64,000 nt of DNA from Pseudomonas chlororaphis subsp. piscium (GCF_003850345.1 NZ_CP027707.1:6129001-6193000), one strand, 5' to 3'. Positions 17,140-26,887 are shown, counted from the stretch's first letter. Notes: generated from the letters alone by a model not told the origin. Program-made: numbers and translations.

Positions 17140-17418
17140 ATGATCACATCCTTTCAGCACAAAGGCCTCAAGGCCTTCTATGAAACGGGATCGACTCGAG
17201 GGATCCGGGCCGATCATGCGAGGCGCCTGGCGCGCATGCTGCCTTTCATGGATCACGCGACAGAGCCTGACGATCTCGACCTCCCGGGATGGCGGTTGCA
17301 TCCGCTCAAGGGTGAGCGTCGCGAATACTGGTCACTGACCGTATCGGGCAATTGGCGAGTGATTTTTCGTTTTACGGGTTCGGATATCGAGTTGGTCGAC
17401 TATCTGGATTACCACTGA
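17140..17418 (+). CDS. higB: HigB-type toxin (RelE superfamily mRNA interferase)
   Basis: A 92-residue RelE-fold toxin. Family features seen: LKAFYETGST at the N terminus, HPLKGERREYWSLTVSGNWR in the middle and FRFTGSDIELVDYLDYH at the end, including the final conserved DYH. HigB cleaves mRNA on the ribosome. The toxin precedes its antitoxin, the usual higBA order, with 15 bases between. No good ribosome site is visible between the palindrome and the ATG, so translation may be weak. Confidence 0.93.
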   Translation: MITSFQHKGLKAFYETGSTRGIRADHARRLARMLPFMDHATEPDDLDLPGWRLHPLKGERREYWSLTVSGNWRVIFRFTGSDIELVDYLDYH

Positions 17419-17433
17419 ACAGGAGGCAGGATC

Positions 17434-17724
17434 ATGCCCATGCACAACCCGCCACACCCCGGTGAAACACTGCGTGTGGATGTATTGCCCGAGTTGGGAA
17501 TCAGCGTGACTGAACTGGCCAGGCGTCTTGGCTACGCCCGCCCCCATCTCTCCAAGGTGCTGAACGGCCACGCGCCGATCCGGCCGGAACTGGCGGTAAG
17601 GCTGGAACGCGCCGGAATAGGTAAAGCCAAGGTCTGGCTGGCGGTACAGGCTGACTACGATATCTGGCAGACCGAACAAGACTTGTTACCGCGCATCGAG
17701 CCTATTGCCGCTCATGTCTGCTGA
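17434..17724 (+). CDS. higA: HigA-type antitoxin (XRE helix-turn-helix)
   Basis: A 96-residue protein with a Xre-type DNA-binding domain: HPGETLRVDVLPELGIS, then LARRLGYARPHLSKVLNG as helix-turn-helix, then LAVRLERAGIGKAKVWLAVQ. It neutralises HigB and represses the operon. AGGAGG precedes the ATG, stronger than the signal before higB, so antitoxin should be made in excess. Confidence 0.94.
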   Translation: MPMHNPPHPGETLRVDVLPELGISVTELARRLGYARPHLSKVLNGHAPIRPELAVRLERAGIGKAKVWLAVQADYDIWQTEQDLLPRIEPIAAHVC

Positions 17725-17727
17725 TCG

Positions 17728-18279
17728 CTAAACCAGCAACTCCCCCTCCACCACCGTCCGCCGGCCCCTGCCGCACAGTTGCTCCACCAGGATCAGGGCA
17801 AAACTCAGGGCCGCCCCCGAGCCTTGCGCGGTGATGCAGTTGCCATCCACCACCACCGGCTGGTCGACGAAGTTGCAGCCCGACAGCTGATGGCTGGCGC
17901 TGGGCAGGCAGGTCATGCGCCGCTGGCGCAGCACGCCGTAATTCTGCAACGCCAGGGCCGGCGCTTCGGCGATGCCGGCGAACAGGCGCCCGGCGGCGGC
18001 CTGGTCCTTGACCAATTGCATCAGCGGTTGATGGGCCGCCAGGTGCTGCGCGCCGACGGCGCCACCGGGCAGCACGATCAGGTCGAAGTTCTGGGCCAGC
18101 ACATCCACCAGCATGCCGTCGGCGGTCATCCGGGTGCCGCGGGCGCAGGTGAGCATGCGCCGCCCTTCGATACTGGCCACCAGCACTTCGACTTCAGCGC
18201 GGCGCAGCACATCGATCAGGGTCACGCTTTGCAGGTCGTCGACACCCTCGGCGAGGGGAATCAGGGCTCTAAAGGTCAT
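17728..18279 (-). CDS. DJ-1/PfpI superfamily protein lacking the catalytic cysteine
   Basis: A 183-residue flavodoxin-like DJ-1/YajL-type domain: LIVLPGGAVGAQHL and the later TAQGSGAALSFAL are the family hallmarks. The nucleophile elbow, normally AAICAAP, reads AGIAEAP, so the reactive cysteine is alanine (about residue 104). The conserved glutamate that lowers its pKa aligns with glutamine 17. Protein deglycase or glyoxalase activity by the usual mechanism is therefore unlikely. I recall similar sequences in other Pseudomonas, so this is probably a lineage feature rather than a local mutation. Function unknown. Confidence 0.85.
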   Translation of the reverse strand: MTFRALIPLAEGVDDLQSVTLIDVLRRAEVEVLVASIEGRRMLTCARGTRMTADGMLVDVLAQNFDLIVLPGGAVGAQHLAAHQPLMQLVKDQAAAGRLFAGIAEAPALALQNYGVLRQRRMTCLPSASHQLSGCNFVDQPVVVDGNCITAQGSGAALSFALILVEQLCGRGRRTVVEGELLV

Positions 18280-18300
18280 GGGCTGTGTCCGCGGTAGGGT

Positions 18301-18325
18301 CTTTAAAGCTTAGTCAGCTTTAAAG
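18301..18325. repeat. Perfect 10-base inverted repeat before the DJ-1-like gene
   Basis: CTTTAAAGCT and AGCTTTAAAG flank TAGTC. It lies 21 bases upstream of the DJ-1-like start on the minus strand. No T-run follows on that strand, so it may be an operator rather than a terminator. Confidence 0.7.
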
Positions 18326-18348
18326 CCCTCCGCGTTCGGACACTGCCA

Positions 18349-18798
18349 TCACTTGATGTAGATCTGCGCGCTCATGCTGTTGCCCGGCGCATTCAGCGAG
18401 GTGTTGCTGAAGGTGAAGGTGCCTTCCTGCTTGCCGGCCAGGTCGAAGGTATAGATGTAACCGACGGTGATCCCGGAGTTACCGCACGGCACCAGGCTGG
18501 AGCCTTCTTCGCAGACTGCCGCGCGCGTGCCGTTGACTTCGAAGCCGTCCAGCGCCACCCGGGGCTGACGGCCATAGCCGATTTCCAGCACATACACCTT
18601 GATATTCGGGCCCTGATGATCGCAGGCGGTCTTGTCACGCCCGTCCGACACATCCTCCAGGCCGCAGGACGGCGACTCGACCTTGAGGATTTCCACCTGG
18701 CTCAAGGGCGGCGCGGAACGGGCCATGGCCGGCGCGGCTCCCAACCACAGGCTGCTGGCCACTACCGCCAAGGTCATCGCTTTTATCGTGCTGTGCAT
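18349..18798 (-). CDS. Secreted DUF4879-like protein
   Basis: A 149-residue protein with a signal peptide (MHSTIKAMTLAVVASSLWLG, cleavage near AMA) and a small beta-rich domain starting LSQVEILKVESPSCG. Four or more cysteines in the mature part suggest disulfides. I associate the pattern with DUF4879 (YolA-like) proteins, with moderate certainty. The start at 18798 has GGGGGAC upstream. It is on the same strand as the DJ-1-like gene but separated by the palindrome at 18301. No function known. Confidence 0.7.
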   Translation of the reverse strand: MHSTIKAMTLAVVASSLWLGAAPAMARSAPPLSQVEILKVESPSCGLEDVSDGRDKTACDHQGPNIKVYVLEIGYGRQPRVALDGFEVNGTRAAVCEEGSSLVPCGNSGITVGYIYTFDLAGKQEGTFTFSNTSLNAPGNSMSAQIYIK

Positions 18799-18885
18799 AA
18801 GTCCCCCCAAAACGTCGGCGCAGTATGCCCCAGTCGCCACTCGGGCAAAACATCGCCGACGATCGCAGCCATAGCCTTACGCTGC

Positions 18886-18894
18886 TGGTATGAT
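18886..18894 (+). promoter_or_regulatory. Extended -10 promoter element of the purine permease operon
   Basis: TGGTATGAT matches the extended -10 (TG-N-TATAAT) pattern with no obvious -35. A transcript starting near 18901 would have a leader of about 100 bases. Confidence 0.5.
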
Positions 18895-18907
18895 GCGCGG
18901 CTTTTTC

Positions 18908-18964
18908 CGACCCGCACAAAATCCCCGGACGCTTTTTACGGTCTGTGCTTTGCTGTCTGGGTCG
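18908..18964 (+). other. Structured 5' leader RNA candidate
   Basis: CGACCCGCACA at 18908-18918 can pair in two blocks: GCACA with TGTGC at 18944-18948, and CGACCC with GGGTCG at 18959-18964, leaving a 10-base asymmetric bulge. An inner CCG/CGG pair is possible. It precedes a purine permease gene. Confidence 0.45.
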
Positions 18965-19002
18965 ATACATTCACGGCGCCCTGCGCGCCACGGGGAGCAG
19001 AC

Positions 19003-20298
19003 ATGCTGGAAAGGCTGTTTCAACTCAAGGCACACAACACCAACGTGCGGACCGAGATTCTTGCGGGCCTCACGACCTTCCTGGCCATGGCCTACATTCT
19101 CTTCGTCAACCCGAGCATCCTCGGCGAGACCGGCATGGACAAGGGTGCGGTGTTCGTCGCCACCTGCCTGGCCGCCGCCATCGGCTCGACCGTGATGGGC
19201 CTGATCGCCAACTACCCGATCGCCCTGGCTCCGGGCATGGGCCTGAACGCCTTCTTCACCTACACCGTGGTCCTGCACATGGGCCATACCTGGCAAGTGG
19301 CGCTGGGCGCGGTGTTCATTTCGGCGGTGCTGTTCTTCCTGCTGTCGATCTTCAAGATCCGCGAATGGATCATCAACAGCATCCCGCTGCCGCTGCGCTC
19401 GGCGATCGCCGCCGGTATCGGCCTGTTCCTGGCGCTGATCGCCCTGCACAACGCCGGCATCGTGGTCAGCAACCCGGCGACCATGGTCGGCCTCGGTGAT
19501 CTGAAGCAACCAGCCCCGATCCTCGCGACCCTGGGCTTCGCCCTGATCGTCGCCCTGGAAGCCCTGAAAGTCCGTGGCGCGGTACTGATCGGCATCCTGT
19601 CGGTGACCATCGTCTCCATCGGCCTGGGCTTCACCCCGTTCGGTGGCGTGACCTCGATGCCGCCTTCGCTGGCCCCGACCTTCCTGCAACTGGACATCAA
19701 GGGCGCGCTGGACATCGGCCTGGTCAGCGTGATCTTCGCCTTCCTGTTCGTCGACCTGTTCGACAACTCCGGCACCCTGATCGGCGTCGCCAAGCGCGCC
19801 GGCCTGATGGGCAAGGACGGCCACATGCCGAAAATGGGCCGGGCGCTGATCGCCGACAGCACCGCGGCCATGGCCGGTTCCCTGCTGGGCACCTCGACCA
19901 CCACCAGCTACATCGAATCCGCGGCCGGCGTCAGCGCCGGTGGCCGCACCGGCCTGACCGCCATCGTCGTGGCGATCCTGTTCCTCCTGGCGCTGTTCTT
20001 CTCGCCACTGGCGGCCAGCGTCCCGGCCTTCGCCACCGCGCCTGCCCTGCTGTTCGTCGCGGTGCTGATGACTTCGGGCCTGGCGGAAATAGACTGGGAC
20101 GACATCACCGTTGCCGCGCCCGTGGTAGTCACCGCCCTGGCCATGCCGTTCACCTACTCCATCGCCAACGGCATCGCCTTCGGCTTCATTGCCTGGACCG
20201 CGATCAAGCTGCTGTCGGGCCGCGCCCGTGAACTGAACGCGCCGCTGGTGATCCTGTCGGTACTGTTTGTGATCAAGTTGGGTTGGTTCAACGCATGA
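19003..20298 (+). CDS. NCS2 family nucleobase permease (AzgA/GhxP-like)
   Basis: A 431-residue transporter of the NCS2/AzgA branch, which imports hypoxanthine, guanine or adenine with protons. Family motifs seen: [14 protein letters not shown] near residue 25, [25 protein letters not shown] and [21 protein letters not shown]. The start at 19003 (MLERLFQL) has GGGGAGCAGAC upstream. It overlaps trmA by an ATGA, so the two genes form one unit. From memory the same pair is PA4719-PA4720. Confidence 0.92.
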   Translation: MLERLFQLKAHNTNVRTEILAGLTTFLAMAYILFVNPSILGETGMDKGAVFVATCLAAAIGSTVMGLIANYPIALAPGMGLNAFFTYTVVLHMGHTWQVALGAVFISAVLFFLLSIFKIREWIINSIPLPLRSAIAAGIGLFLALIALHNAGIVVSNPATMVGLGDLKQPAPILATLGFALIVALEALKVRGAVLIGILSVTIVSIGLGFTPFGGVTSMPPSLAPTFLQLDIKGALDIGLVSVIFAFLFVDLFDNSGTLIGVAKRAGLMGKDGHMPKMGRALIADSTAAMAGSLLGTSTTTSYIESAAGVSAGGRTGLTAIVVAILFLLALFFSPLAASVPAFATAPALLFVAVLMTSGLAEIDWDDITVAAPVVVTALAMPFTYSIANGIAFGFIAWTAIKLLSGRARELNAPLVILSVLFVIKLGWFNA

Positions 20299-21374
20299 CT
20301 TTCGATTCCCAGGCTTACGCCACCCAGCTCGCCGACAAGGTCGCGCGCCTGCGTGAACTGCTGGCGCCGTTCGCTGCCCCCGAGCCACAGGTCTTCGACT
20401 CGCCGCTGCAGAACTTCCGCCTGCGCGCGGAGTTCCGCCTGTGGCGCGAAGCCGGCGAACGTCATTACGCGATGTTTTCCCAGGAAGACAAACGCACGCC
20501 GATCCTGATCGAGGAATTCCCGATCGCCAGCCAGCGCATCAATCAGCTGATGCCGCAACTCAAGGCCGCCTGGCAAGCCAGCAGCGCCTTGAGCCACAAG
20601 CTGTTCCAGGTCGAGTTCCTCACCACCCTGGCCGGCGACGCGATGATCACCCTGTGTTATCACCGCCCGCTGGACGAGCACTGGCACGCCGCGGCGAGCA
20701 AGCTGGCGACCGAGCTGGACGTCAGCGTCATCGGCCGCTCCAAGGGCAAGCGCGAAGTGATCGGCCACGATTACGTGGTGGAGAAACTCGAAGTCGGCGG
20801 GCGCACCTTCAGCTACCGCCAACCGGAAGGCGCCTTCACCCAGCCCAACGGCACGGTCAACCAGAAGATGCTCAACTGGGCCTACGACGCCCTGGGCGAT
20901 CGTCCGGACGACCTGCTGGAGCTGTACTGCGGCAACGGCAACTTCACCCTGCCCCTGGCCACCCGGGTGCGCAAGGTGCTGGCCACCGAGATCAGCAAGA
21001 CCTCGGTCAACGCTGCCCTGAGCAACCTCAGCGAAAACGCGGTGGAGAACGTCACCCTGGTGCGTCTGTCCGCCGAAGAGCTGACCGAAGCCCTGAACGA
21101 AGTGCGTCCGTTCCGCCGCCTGCAGGGCGTTGACCTGAAGAGCTACGAGTTCGGCAGCGTGTTCGTCGACCCGCCGCGCGCCGGCATGGACCCGGACACC
21201 TGCGAGCTGACCCGGCGCTTCGACAACATCCTGTACATCTCGTGCAACCCGCAAACCCTGGCGGCCAACATCGCCCAGTTGCACGACACCCACCGCATCA
21301 CCCGCTGTGCGATGTTCGACCAGTTCCCGTGGACCCACCACATGGAATCCGGGGTCTTGCTGACCCGGCGTTGA
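20295..21374 (+). CDS. trmA: tRNA (uracil-5-)-methyltransferase TrmA
   Basis: A 359-residue SAM-dependent enzyme making ribothymidine at position 54 of tRNA. The SAM site is [14 protein letters not shown], the catalytic loop is VDPPRAGMD, and the nucleophilic cysteine lies in [12 protein letters not shown]. No TRAM domain is present, as expected for TrmA. The ATG at 20295 overlaps the permease stop. Confidence 0.97.
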   Translation: MTFDSQAYATQLADKVARLRELLAPFAAPEPQVFDSPLQNFRLRAEFRLWREAGERHYAMFSQEDKRTPILIEEFPIASQRINQLMPQLKAAWQASSALSHKLFQVEFLTTLAGDAMITLCYHRPLDEHWHAAASKLATELDVSVIGRSKGKREVIGHDYVVEKLEVGGRTFSYRQPEGAFTQPNGTVNQKMLNWAYDALGDRPDDLLELYCGNGNFTLPLATRVRKVLATEISKTSVNAALSNLSENAVENVTLVRLSAEELTEALNEVRPFRRLQGVDLKSYEFGSVFVDPPRAGMDPDTCELTRRFDNILYISCNPQTLAANIAQLHDTHRITRCAMFDQFPWTHHMESGVLLTRR

Positions 21375-21393
21375 ACCCGCCCCGCACCACCCG

Positions 21394-21419
21394 AACAGCC
21401 GTCCTCGTGACGGCTGTTT
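21394..21419 (+). terminator. Terminator after trmA
   Basis: AACAGCCGTC and GACGGCTGTT form a perfect 10-base stem with loop CTCGT, followed by a short T stretch. Confidence 0.75.
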
Positions 21420-21437
21420 GCATTCCACGCTTCCCTG

Positions 21438-21539
21438 GAGCCGCTGCAGCAGGCTGCGATCGGCCGGAACGGCCGAGGCGATCTTGAAATCGCTGAAGAT
21501 CCTGCGGACCTTATCGCAGCCTGCGGCAGCGGCTACAGA
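21438..21539. repeat. REP pair, family 2
   Basis: GAGCCGCTGCAGCAGGCTGC at the left and CCTGCGGCAGCGGCTACAG at the right, facing each other between trmA and hasF. The middle contains GGCGATCTTGAAATCGCTGAAG. Confidence 0.8.
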
Positions 21540-21545
21540 GGAGTG

Positions 21546-22889
21546 TCAGCTGACGGGGCGAAAGTAGCCGGCCAGCTGCTGCAAGTCCTGTTCATTGAGC
21601 AGGCCGGCGTAGAACCTGAGCTGGATCCGCGCCAGCAGGTAGGCATGCCGCGCATCGGCCAGGTCGCGCCGGGCGCCGAACAGCTGCTGCTCGGCATCCA
21701 GCACGTCGAGGTTGACCCGCTCGCCGCCGCGCACGCTTTTCAGGGTGGCCTGGACCAGGGCTTCGGCCGACTCGACCGCCATCTCATAGGCGCGGACCCG
21801 AGCCGCGCCACTGGTGTTGAGGTTGAACTGCTTGCGCAGCTCGATCAGCACGTTGGCGGTCTGCGCATCCAGCTCGTATTGCGCCTGGGACAGCTGGCTG
21901 GCCGCCTGGCGGGTCGACGCCGAAACCGAGCCGCCGGCGAACAGCGGTAGGCTGACCTGGATGCCGACGCTGTTGGTGTCGTATTTCTGGTTGTAGGTGC
22001 TTTCCGAATCCGAACTGGTCTGGCGGCTGCTGGCGTAGAGGCTGACCTTGGGCAGATGCCCGGCGCGCTTGCGTTCCACTTCATATTCCGCGGCCTGCAA
22101 CGCGTGCTGCTGGGAAGCCAGTTCCGGGTTGTTGGCGATGGCTAGGTCGCGCCAGCTCTCGAAGCGGTTGGGCTGCACCGGCTGGATAGCGAATCGGCGG
22201 GCCAGCGGGTCGAGTTCGTCGACCCGCAACGGCTGGCCGACTATCGCTTCCAGCTCGCGCAGGGCGCTGTCCTGCAGGTCGCGGGCCTCGATCTCCTCGG
22301 CCAGGGCCAGGCTCAACCGCGCCTGGGTTTCCAGCACGTCGGTGCGGGTGCCTTCTCCGCCCTTGAGCAAACGCTGATTCAGTTGCAGGCGCTCGGCATA
22401 GGCGCGCCGCTGGGCCTGGCTCAGTTCGATACGCTCCTGGGCCAGCAGGGCCTGGCTGTAGGCGCCCAATAGCCGCACCGCCAGTTCCTGACTCTTGCTG
22501 CGAAAACGCTCGTCGGCGAACAGCGCCTGGGCCGCGCCCTGGCGAAAGCGCGCATAGGCTTCGTAATCCAGCAGCGGCTGCTGCAGGGTCAGGGTCGAGG
22601 CGTAGCTGCGGTAGTCGCGATCGGTGGAGGAGTCGCCCAGGGGCGTGGTCTGGGTCACCTCGGATTGGTTGCGCGAGTTGTTGTAGTTCCACGACAGGGT
22701 CGGCAGCAGGGCGGCGCGGCCCAGCGCGCGGTTCTCCTCGCCGGCGTCGCGTTCCTGGATCGCCGCCTGGAAGGTCGGGTCGTTGCGTACCGCCAGCGCG
22801 TAGGCGTCCAGCAGCCCCAGGGCGTGGGCCGCCGGGGTGCACAGGCCACACAGGCTGGCCAGCAGCCAGGGGATAAAACGCCGGTTCAT
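21546..22889 (-). CDS. hasF: TolC-family outer membrane protein of the Has type I exporter
   Basis: A 447-residue outer-membrane channel. A signal peptide (ending near PAAHA) is followed by two TolC repeats rich in Ala, Gln and Leu, for example ALLAQERIELSQAQRRAYAE. Mature length fits the TolC/PrtF family. It completes the tripartite exporter with HasD and HasE. Its start overlaps the hasE stop by an ATGA. The exporter carries HasA across both membranes in one step. Confidence 0.92.
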   Translation of the reverse strand: MNRRFIPWLLASLCGLCTPAAHALGLLDAYALAVRNDPTFQAAIQERDAGEENRALGRAALLPTLSWNYNNSRNQSEVTQTTPLGDSSTDRDYRSYASTLTLQQPLLDYEAYARFRQGAAQALFADERFRSKSQELAVRLLGAYSQALLAQERIELSQAQRRAYAERLQLNQRLLKGGEGTRTDVLETQARLSLALAEEIEARDLQDSALRELEAIVGQPLRVDELDPLARRFAIQPVQPNRFESWRDLAIANNPELASQQHALQAAEYEVERKRAGHLPKVSLYASSRQTSSDSESTYNQKYDTNSVGIQVSLPLFAGGSVSASTRQAASQLSQAQYELDAQTANVLIELRKQFNLNTSGAARVRAYEMAVESAEALVQATLKSVRGGERVNLDVLDAEQQLFGARRDLADARHAYLLARIQLRFYAGLLNEQDLQQLAGYFRPVS

Positions 22890-24241
22890 TCTTCCACCAG
22901 TGCCATGTGCGTGCGGTCCAGCAACGGCTTGAACAGGTAATTGAGCATCGAGCGTTCGCCGGTGCGCACAAAGGCTTCCACCGGCATGCCCGGACGGATC
23001 TGCAAGCCGCGCAGCTGCTGCATGCCATCGGCGCTGACCTCGGCGCGCAAGGTGTAGTAGGGCTCGTCGGTGCGCTCGTCCACCTGCCTGTCGGCCGACA
23101 CCAGGGTCACCTGCCCGGCGACCCGCGGCGTGGTGCTCTGGCTGAAGGCCGAGAACATCAACTCCACCGGCAGCCCGGGGTGCACCTTGTCGATCATCTG
23201 CACCGGCACCCGCGCCTCCACCAGCAGCGGCTCGCCCTGGGGCACGATCTCCATCAGCGCCTGTCCCGGCTTGACCACCCCGCCTTCGGTGAACACCTCC
23301 AGGCCCACCACCACCCCGGCCGCCGGTGCGCGCACCAGGCTGTTGGCCAGCTCGAACTCGGCCGAGGCCAGGCGGTTGCGCAGGTCTTCGCTGCGGGTAC
23401 GGGTTTCGGCCAGCTGGCTGCGCAGCTCTTTCTGGAACTCCTCGGCCAGTTGGCGGATACGCAAGCGCATCTCGAGGATCTGCCGCTGCAACTGGCCGAT
23501 GCGCCCGAAATCCTCGGAGATCGAGCCGTCGATCTGCGCATACAGGCGCTCGCTGTCCAGCAGCCGGTTGCGCGGGATATAACCGTCGCGCGCGAGTTCG
23601 CGCAGCCCTTGCAGTTGTTCGTTCAAGGCACTGCGCTGGAGCACCTTGCTCGCCTGGGAATCGCGGGTGCCGCGCAGTTGGGCCTCGGAACCGGCGATGC
23701 TTTCGGCGATGCCCTGCTGCTCCATGGCCAGGGCCTGGGCGCGGCTGCTGAACAGCTGGCGTTGCAGGGCCATGGTGGCGGCCACTTCCGGGTCATCGGC
23801 CTGGGCCAGCAGTTCCGGGGCGAAGGCCAGGACCTGGCTGCCATCACGCTCGGCGTTCAGGCGGGCCTCGCTGGCCAGGGAGCCGAGAAACTGCGTGCGC
23901 AGCGACTGCACCTGGGTGCGCAGCGGCAACTCCTTGAGGCGAATCAACACCTGGCCGGCACTGACCACTTCGCCGTCGCGCACCTCGATGCGTTCGATGA
24001 TGCCACCGCTGGGGTGCTGCACCGCCTTGCGATGCCCGGAGACCATGACCTTGCCGGCCACCGCCACGCCCTTGTCCAGGGGCGCCAGAGCGGCCCAGCC
24101 GAGGAAGCCCGCAAAGCCGCCAAGCACCAGCAGCCAGCCCAGGCGCGAGTATTTCTTCTCGTCCAGGGCCAGCAGGTTGCCCGGGGCGCGATTGTTGCTG
24201 TCGGCGGTCGGCAGGCGACCTAGGGGTTGTGCTTGGCTCAT
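22886..24241 (-). CDS. hasE: HlyD-family membrane fusion protein of the Has exporter
   Basis: A 451-residue periplasmic adaptor: cytosolic N-tail, one membrane helix near residues 35-55, the lipoyl half [20 protein letters not shown], a long coiled-coil hairpin and the C-terminal beta-barrel ending in [15 protein letters not shown], the HlyD signature. It bridges HasD and HasF. It overlaps both neighbours by 4 bases, so the three genes are translationally coupled. Confidence 0.94.
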   Translation of the reverse strand: MSQAQPLGRLPTADSNNRAPGNLLALDEKKYSRLGWLLVLGGFAGFLGWAALAPLDKGVAVAGKVMVSGHRKAVQHPSGGIIERIEVRDGEVVSAGQVLIRLKELPLRTQVQSLRTQFLGSLASEARLNAERDGSQVLAFAPELLAQADDPEVAATMALQRQLFSSRAQALAMEQQGIAESIAGSEAQLRGTRDSQASKVLQRSALNEQLQGLRELARDGYIPRNRLLDSERLYAQIDGSISEDFGRIGQLQRQILEMRLRIRQLAEEFQKELRSQLAETRTRSEDLRNRLASAEFELANSLVRAPAAGVVVGLEVFTEGGVVKPGQALMEIVPQGEPLLVEARVPVQMIDKVHPGLPVELMFSAFSQSTTPRVAGQVTLVSADRQVDERTDEPYYTLRAEVSADGMQQLRGLQIRPGMPVEAFVRTGERSMLNYLFKPLLDRTHMALVEE

Positions 24242-26019
24242 GCTTTTTTTCCTTCGCCAGTGGCGGCCACGCCCAGGCGATAACTGACATTCATGCTGGC
24301 CGCCGGGGTGCTCGCCGGGGCCACTGGAGCCGCCTTGGGCTTGTGCATGCCTTCCAGGACCCGCGTCGTCGGCCCGAAAGCCTGCAACTGGCCCTCGCGC
24401 AGGATCATCAGCTGGTCGGTCAGGCTCAGCACATTGGGCTTGTGGGTGATCAGCACCAGGGTGCGGCGCTGCTGCTTGAGCTGGGCAATCGCCTGCAACA
24501 GCGCCTGCTCGCCGGCCTCATCGAGGTTGGCGTTGGGCTCGTCGAGCACGATCAGCGCCGGCAGGCCATACAGCGCGCGGGCCAGGGCGATGCGCTGCTT
24601 CTGCCCCCCGGACAGTCCGGCCCCGCCCTCCCCCAGGCGGGTGTCATAGCCTTGCGGCAATTGCAGGATCAGCTGATGCACCCCGGCCATCTGCGCCGCC
24701 GCCAAAACCTGATCGGCATTCACCTCGCCGAAGCGCGCGATGTTCTCGGCGATGCTGCCGGCGAACAGCTGGATATCCTGGGGCAGGTAACCGATGTGCG
24801 GGCCGAGTTGCTGGCGGTCCCACTGGCTCAGCTCCGCGCCGTCGAGGCGGACCTTGCCCGCCAGCGGCGTCCAGGCTCCCACCAACAGCCGCGCCAGGGT
24901 CGACTTGCCACAACCGGAGGGGCCGATGACCCCCAGCACCTGCCCGGCCGGCAGGGTGAAACCCAGGTTGGCCAGGGCCGGCCGGCGACTGCCCGGGGCG
25001 CAGGCGCTCAACTGCTCGACGCTCAACTCGCCCTTGGGCGTGGGCAGGCTCATACGCGCCGGGCGTGGCGGATTGGCCTGCAGCATCTCTGACAACCGCG
25101 CATAGGCCAGGCGCGCCGAGCTCCACTGTTTCCACACGGCGATCAGCTGGTCGATGGGGCTGAGCACCCGGCCCATCAGGATCGAGCCGGCGATCATCAT
25201 CCCCGGGGTGATTTCCCCCTGCACCGCCAGTAGAGCGCCGAGGCCCAGCACCAAGGATTGCAGGGCCAGGCGCACGCCCTTGGACCAGGCGCTGATCAGC
25301 GCGGTCTTTTCACTGGCCAGGTTCTGCTGGGCCAGGAACGCCTGGTGCCCGCCGAACCAGCGCTCACGCAGCGCGGCGAGCATGCCCATGGCTTCGATGG
25401 CGTCGGCGTTGCGCAGGTTGGCCGTGGCCTGCTGGCTGGTGCCGATGGACAGCTGGCTGGCCTCGGCCAGCGGCGCCTGGCAGATGTGCTGGTTGATCCA
25501 GGCCAGGGCCACCAGCAGCAGCGCGCCGCCCAGGGCCAGCAGGCCGAGCCAGGGATGGAACAGGAAGATCACCAGCAGGTAGACCGGAAACCACGGCGCA
25601 TCGAAAAACGCGAACAGCGCATTGCCGGTGGCGAACTGGCGCAGGGCCGTCAGGTCATTCAGGGCCTGGCCGGCGGCTTGCGGGCTGCCCTTGAGCTGGG
25701 CCTCGAAGGCCGCGTCGTAGACCCGCTGGTTCAGGCGCATGTCCATCTGCGTGCCCAGGCGGATCACCACCTGGCTGCGTACCCACTCCAGGGCGCCCAT
25801 CAGGCCGAACAGACCGACGATCATCAGCGTCAGCATCAACAGGGTCATCTGGTTGCCGGACGCCAGCACCCGGTCGTACACCTGCAGCATGTACAGTGCG
25901 GGCGCCAGCATCAGCAGGTTGATCACCGCCGAAAACAGGCCGATGTTGAAGAAGCCGCTCTTATAGGCGGCCAGGGCCGCCAGCGTCTCGGAACCGGCAA
26001 GTGGGTTCGGCCTGCTCAT
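24238..26019 (-). CDS. hasD: Type I secretion ABC transporter (permease fused to ATPase)
   Basis: A 593-residue fused ABC exporter of the PrtD/HasD class. The N-terminal half has about six membrane helices ([20 protein letters not shown] is the family hallmark). The ATPase has Walker [10 protein letters not shown], signature [15 protein letters not shown] and Walker [10 protein letters not shown]. It recognises the C-terminal signal of HasA. The start at 26019 (MSRPNPLAG) has AGGA eight bases ahead; the in-frame extension to 26082 is discarded. Confidence 0.95.
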   Translation of the reverse strand: MSRPNPLAGSETLAALAAYKSGFFNIGLFSAVINLLMLAPALYMLQVYDRVLASGNQMTLLMLTLMIVGLFGLMGALEWVRSQVVIRLGTQMDMRLNQRVYDAAFEAQLKGSPQAAGQALNDLTALRQFATGNALFAFFDAPWFPVYLLVIFLFHPWLGLLALGGALLLVALAWINQHICQAPLAEASQLSIGTSQQATANLRNADAIEAMGMLAALRERWFGGHQAFLAQQNLASEKTALISAWSKGVRLALQSLVLGLGALLAVQGEITPGMMIAGSILMGRVLSPIDQLIAVWKQWSSARLAYARLSEMLQANPPRPARMSLPTPKGELSVEQLSACAPGSRRPALANLGFTLPAGQVLGVIGPSGCGKSTLARLLVGAWTPLAGKVRLDGAELSQWDRQQLGPHIGYLPQDIQLFAGSIAENIARFGEVNADQVLAAAQMAGVHQLILQLPQGYDTRLGEGGAGLSGGQKQRIALARALYGLPALIVLDEPNANLDEAGEQALLQAIAQLKQQRRTLVLITHKPNVLSLTDQLMILREGQLQAFGPTTRVLEGMHKPKAAPVAPASTPAASMNVSYRLGVAATGEGKKA

Positions 26020-26186
26020 CGAGGTGTCCTGTTGGGAGTCGAGAAATACACCGTCACCCGTTCCGGCGGAGCGGGTCGGCAAGAGGCGTGCCGCGTGCGT
26101 TGACAGCCATCGCGGCGCTCCCCAGAATTTGCCACCGCCGCCGCCCTGGCCTTCGAAAACTCGGGCGACGGGGGTGATTCAAGCGA

Positions 26187-26214
26187 ACGAATGGAAGAGC
26201 GATCTTTCATTCGT
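26187..26214. other. Intercistronic hairpin between hasA and hasD
   Basis: ACGAATG at 26187-26193 pairs with CATTCGT at 26208-26214, and the stem continues as GAAGA/TCTT around GCGA with one mismatch. A T-run follows only on the plus strand, where no gene ends. On the has transcript it is a stable stem after hasA. Confidence 0.75.
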
Positions 26215-26237
26215 TTTTTTATGCCTCAAGCGGCCAT

Positions 26238-26858
26238 TCAGGCTGCCAGCGCCCAGTCCTGGGCCACGTCCTGCACACCCACCAGGCCGATGTCGGCCGC
26301 GGCGGCGGATGCCGGGGCGACGTGGGCGACACCGGCCGCGGCCAGGTCGTCGAACGTCGAGTTGATCGACAGGTTCGGGCTGATCGCCTTGAGCAGGGCA
26401 TCGATCTCGCCGGCCAGCGCCGAGCTGTCGCCGCTCATCAGGCCATAGACCACCTTGTGCACCTCACCGGCACGGCCTTCGTCGCGCAGGCTGTTGAGGC
26501 CCAGGTTGGTGAAACTGACTTCCTGGCTGACCAGGTCATAGCCACCGGCGCTCGGGCCACCGGTCAGGGTGTCGCCCAGCGAGACGCTGTTCAGGTTGCC
26601 CCACAGGGTGTGGCTCGGGCTCTCGAACAGGGTGTAGTTCAGGTTGCCTTCGGCCACGAACGCGGCGTCGCTGTTGGTGCTCTTCAGGGCGTACTCGGTC
26701 CCCGAGAACGGGCCCGGGTTGAAGCCGCCGGTGTTGGTGCCATCGACCACCTGGCCCGGGCGATGGTTGACGTCGCCAAAGTAGGCCGACCAGTCATTGA
26801 GGTAGTTCGAAACGCTGACGCCGCCGTAGGTAGCGCTGTAGGAAATGGAAATGCTCAT
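26238..26858 (-). CDS. hasA: Secreted hemophore HasA
   Basis: A 206-residue extracellular heme scavenger with no N-terminal signal peptide. The heme ligands of characterised HasA align exactly: H32 (VNHRPG), Y75 (NLNYTLF) and the supporting H83. The C-terminal tail GLVGVQDVAQDWALAA is the type I secretion signal, cleaved or kept outside the fold. HasA takes heme from host hemoproteins and hands it to HasR. It lies between hasR and hasD, with RNA hairpins on both sides. Confidence 0.97.
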   Translation of the reverse strand: MSISISYSATYGGVSVSNYLNDWSAYFGDVNHRPGQVVDGTNTGGFNPGPFSGTEYALKSTNSDAAFVAEGNLNYTLFESPSHTLWGNLNSVSLGDTLTGGPSAGGYDLVSQEVSFTNLGLNSLRDEGRAGEVHKVVYGLMSGDSSALAGEIDALLKAISPNLSINSTFDDLAAAGVAHVAPASAAAADIGLVGVQDVAQDWALAA

Positions 26859-26887
26859 GCAAAACTCCAGTACATAGGTTGGTCACT

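Noticed and set aside
18908-18964. Guanidine-III riboswitch, because CCGGACG occurs in the leader
   Set aside because: The rest of that class's conserved sequence is missing and the downstream gene is a purine permease.
26187-26220. Plus-strand rho-independent terminator (stem plus T-run)
   Set aside because: No plus-strand gene ends here; the stem is interpreted as part of the minus-strand has transcript.
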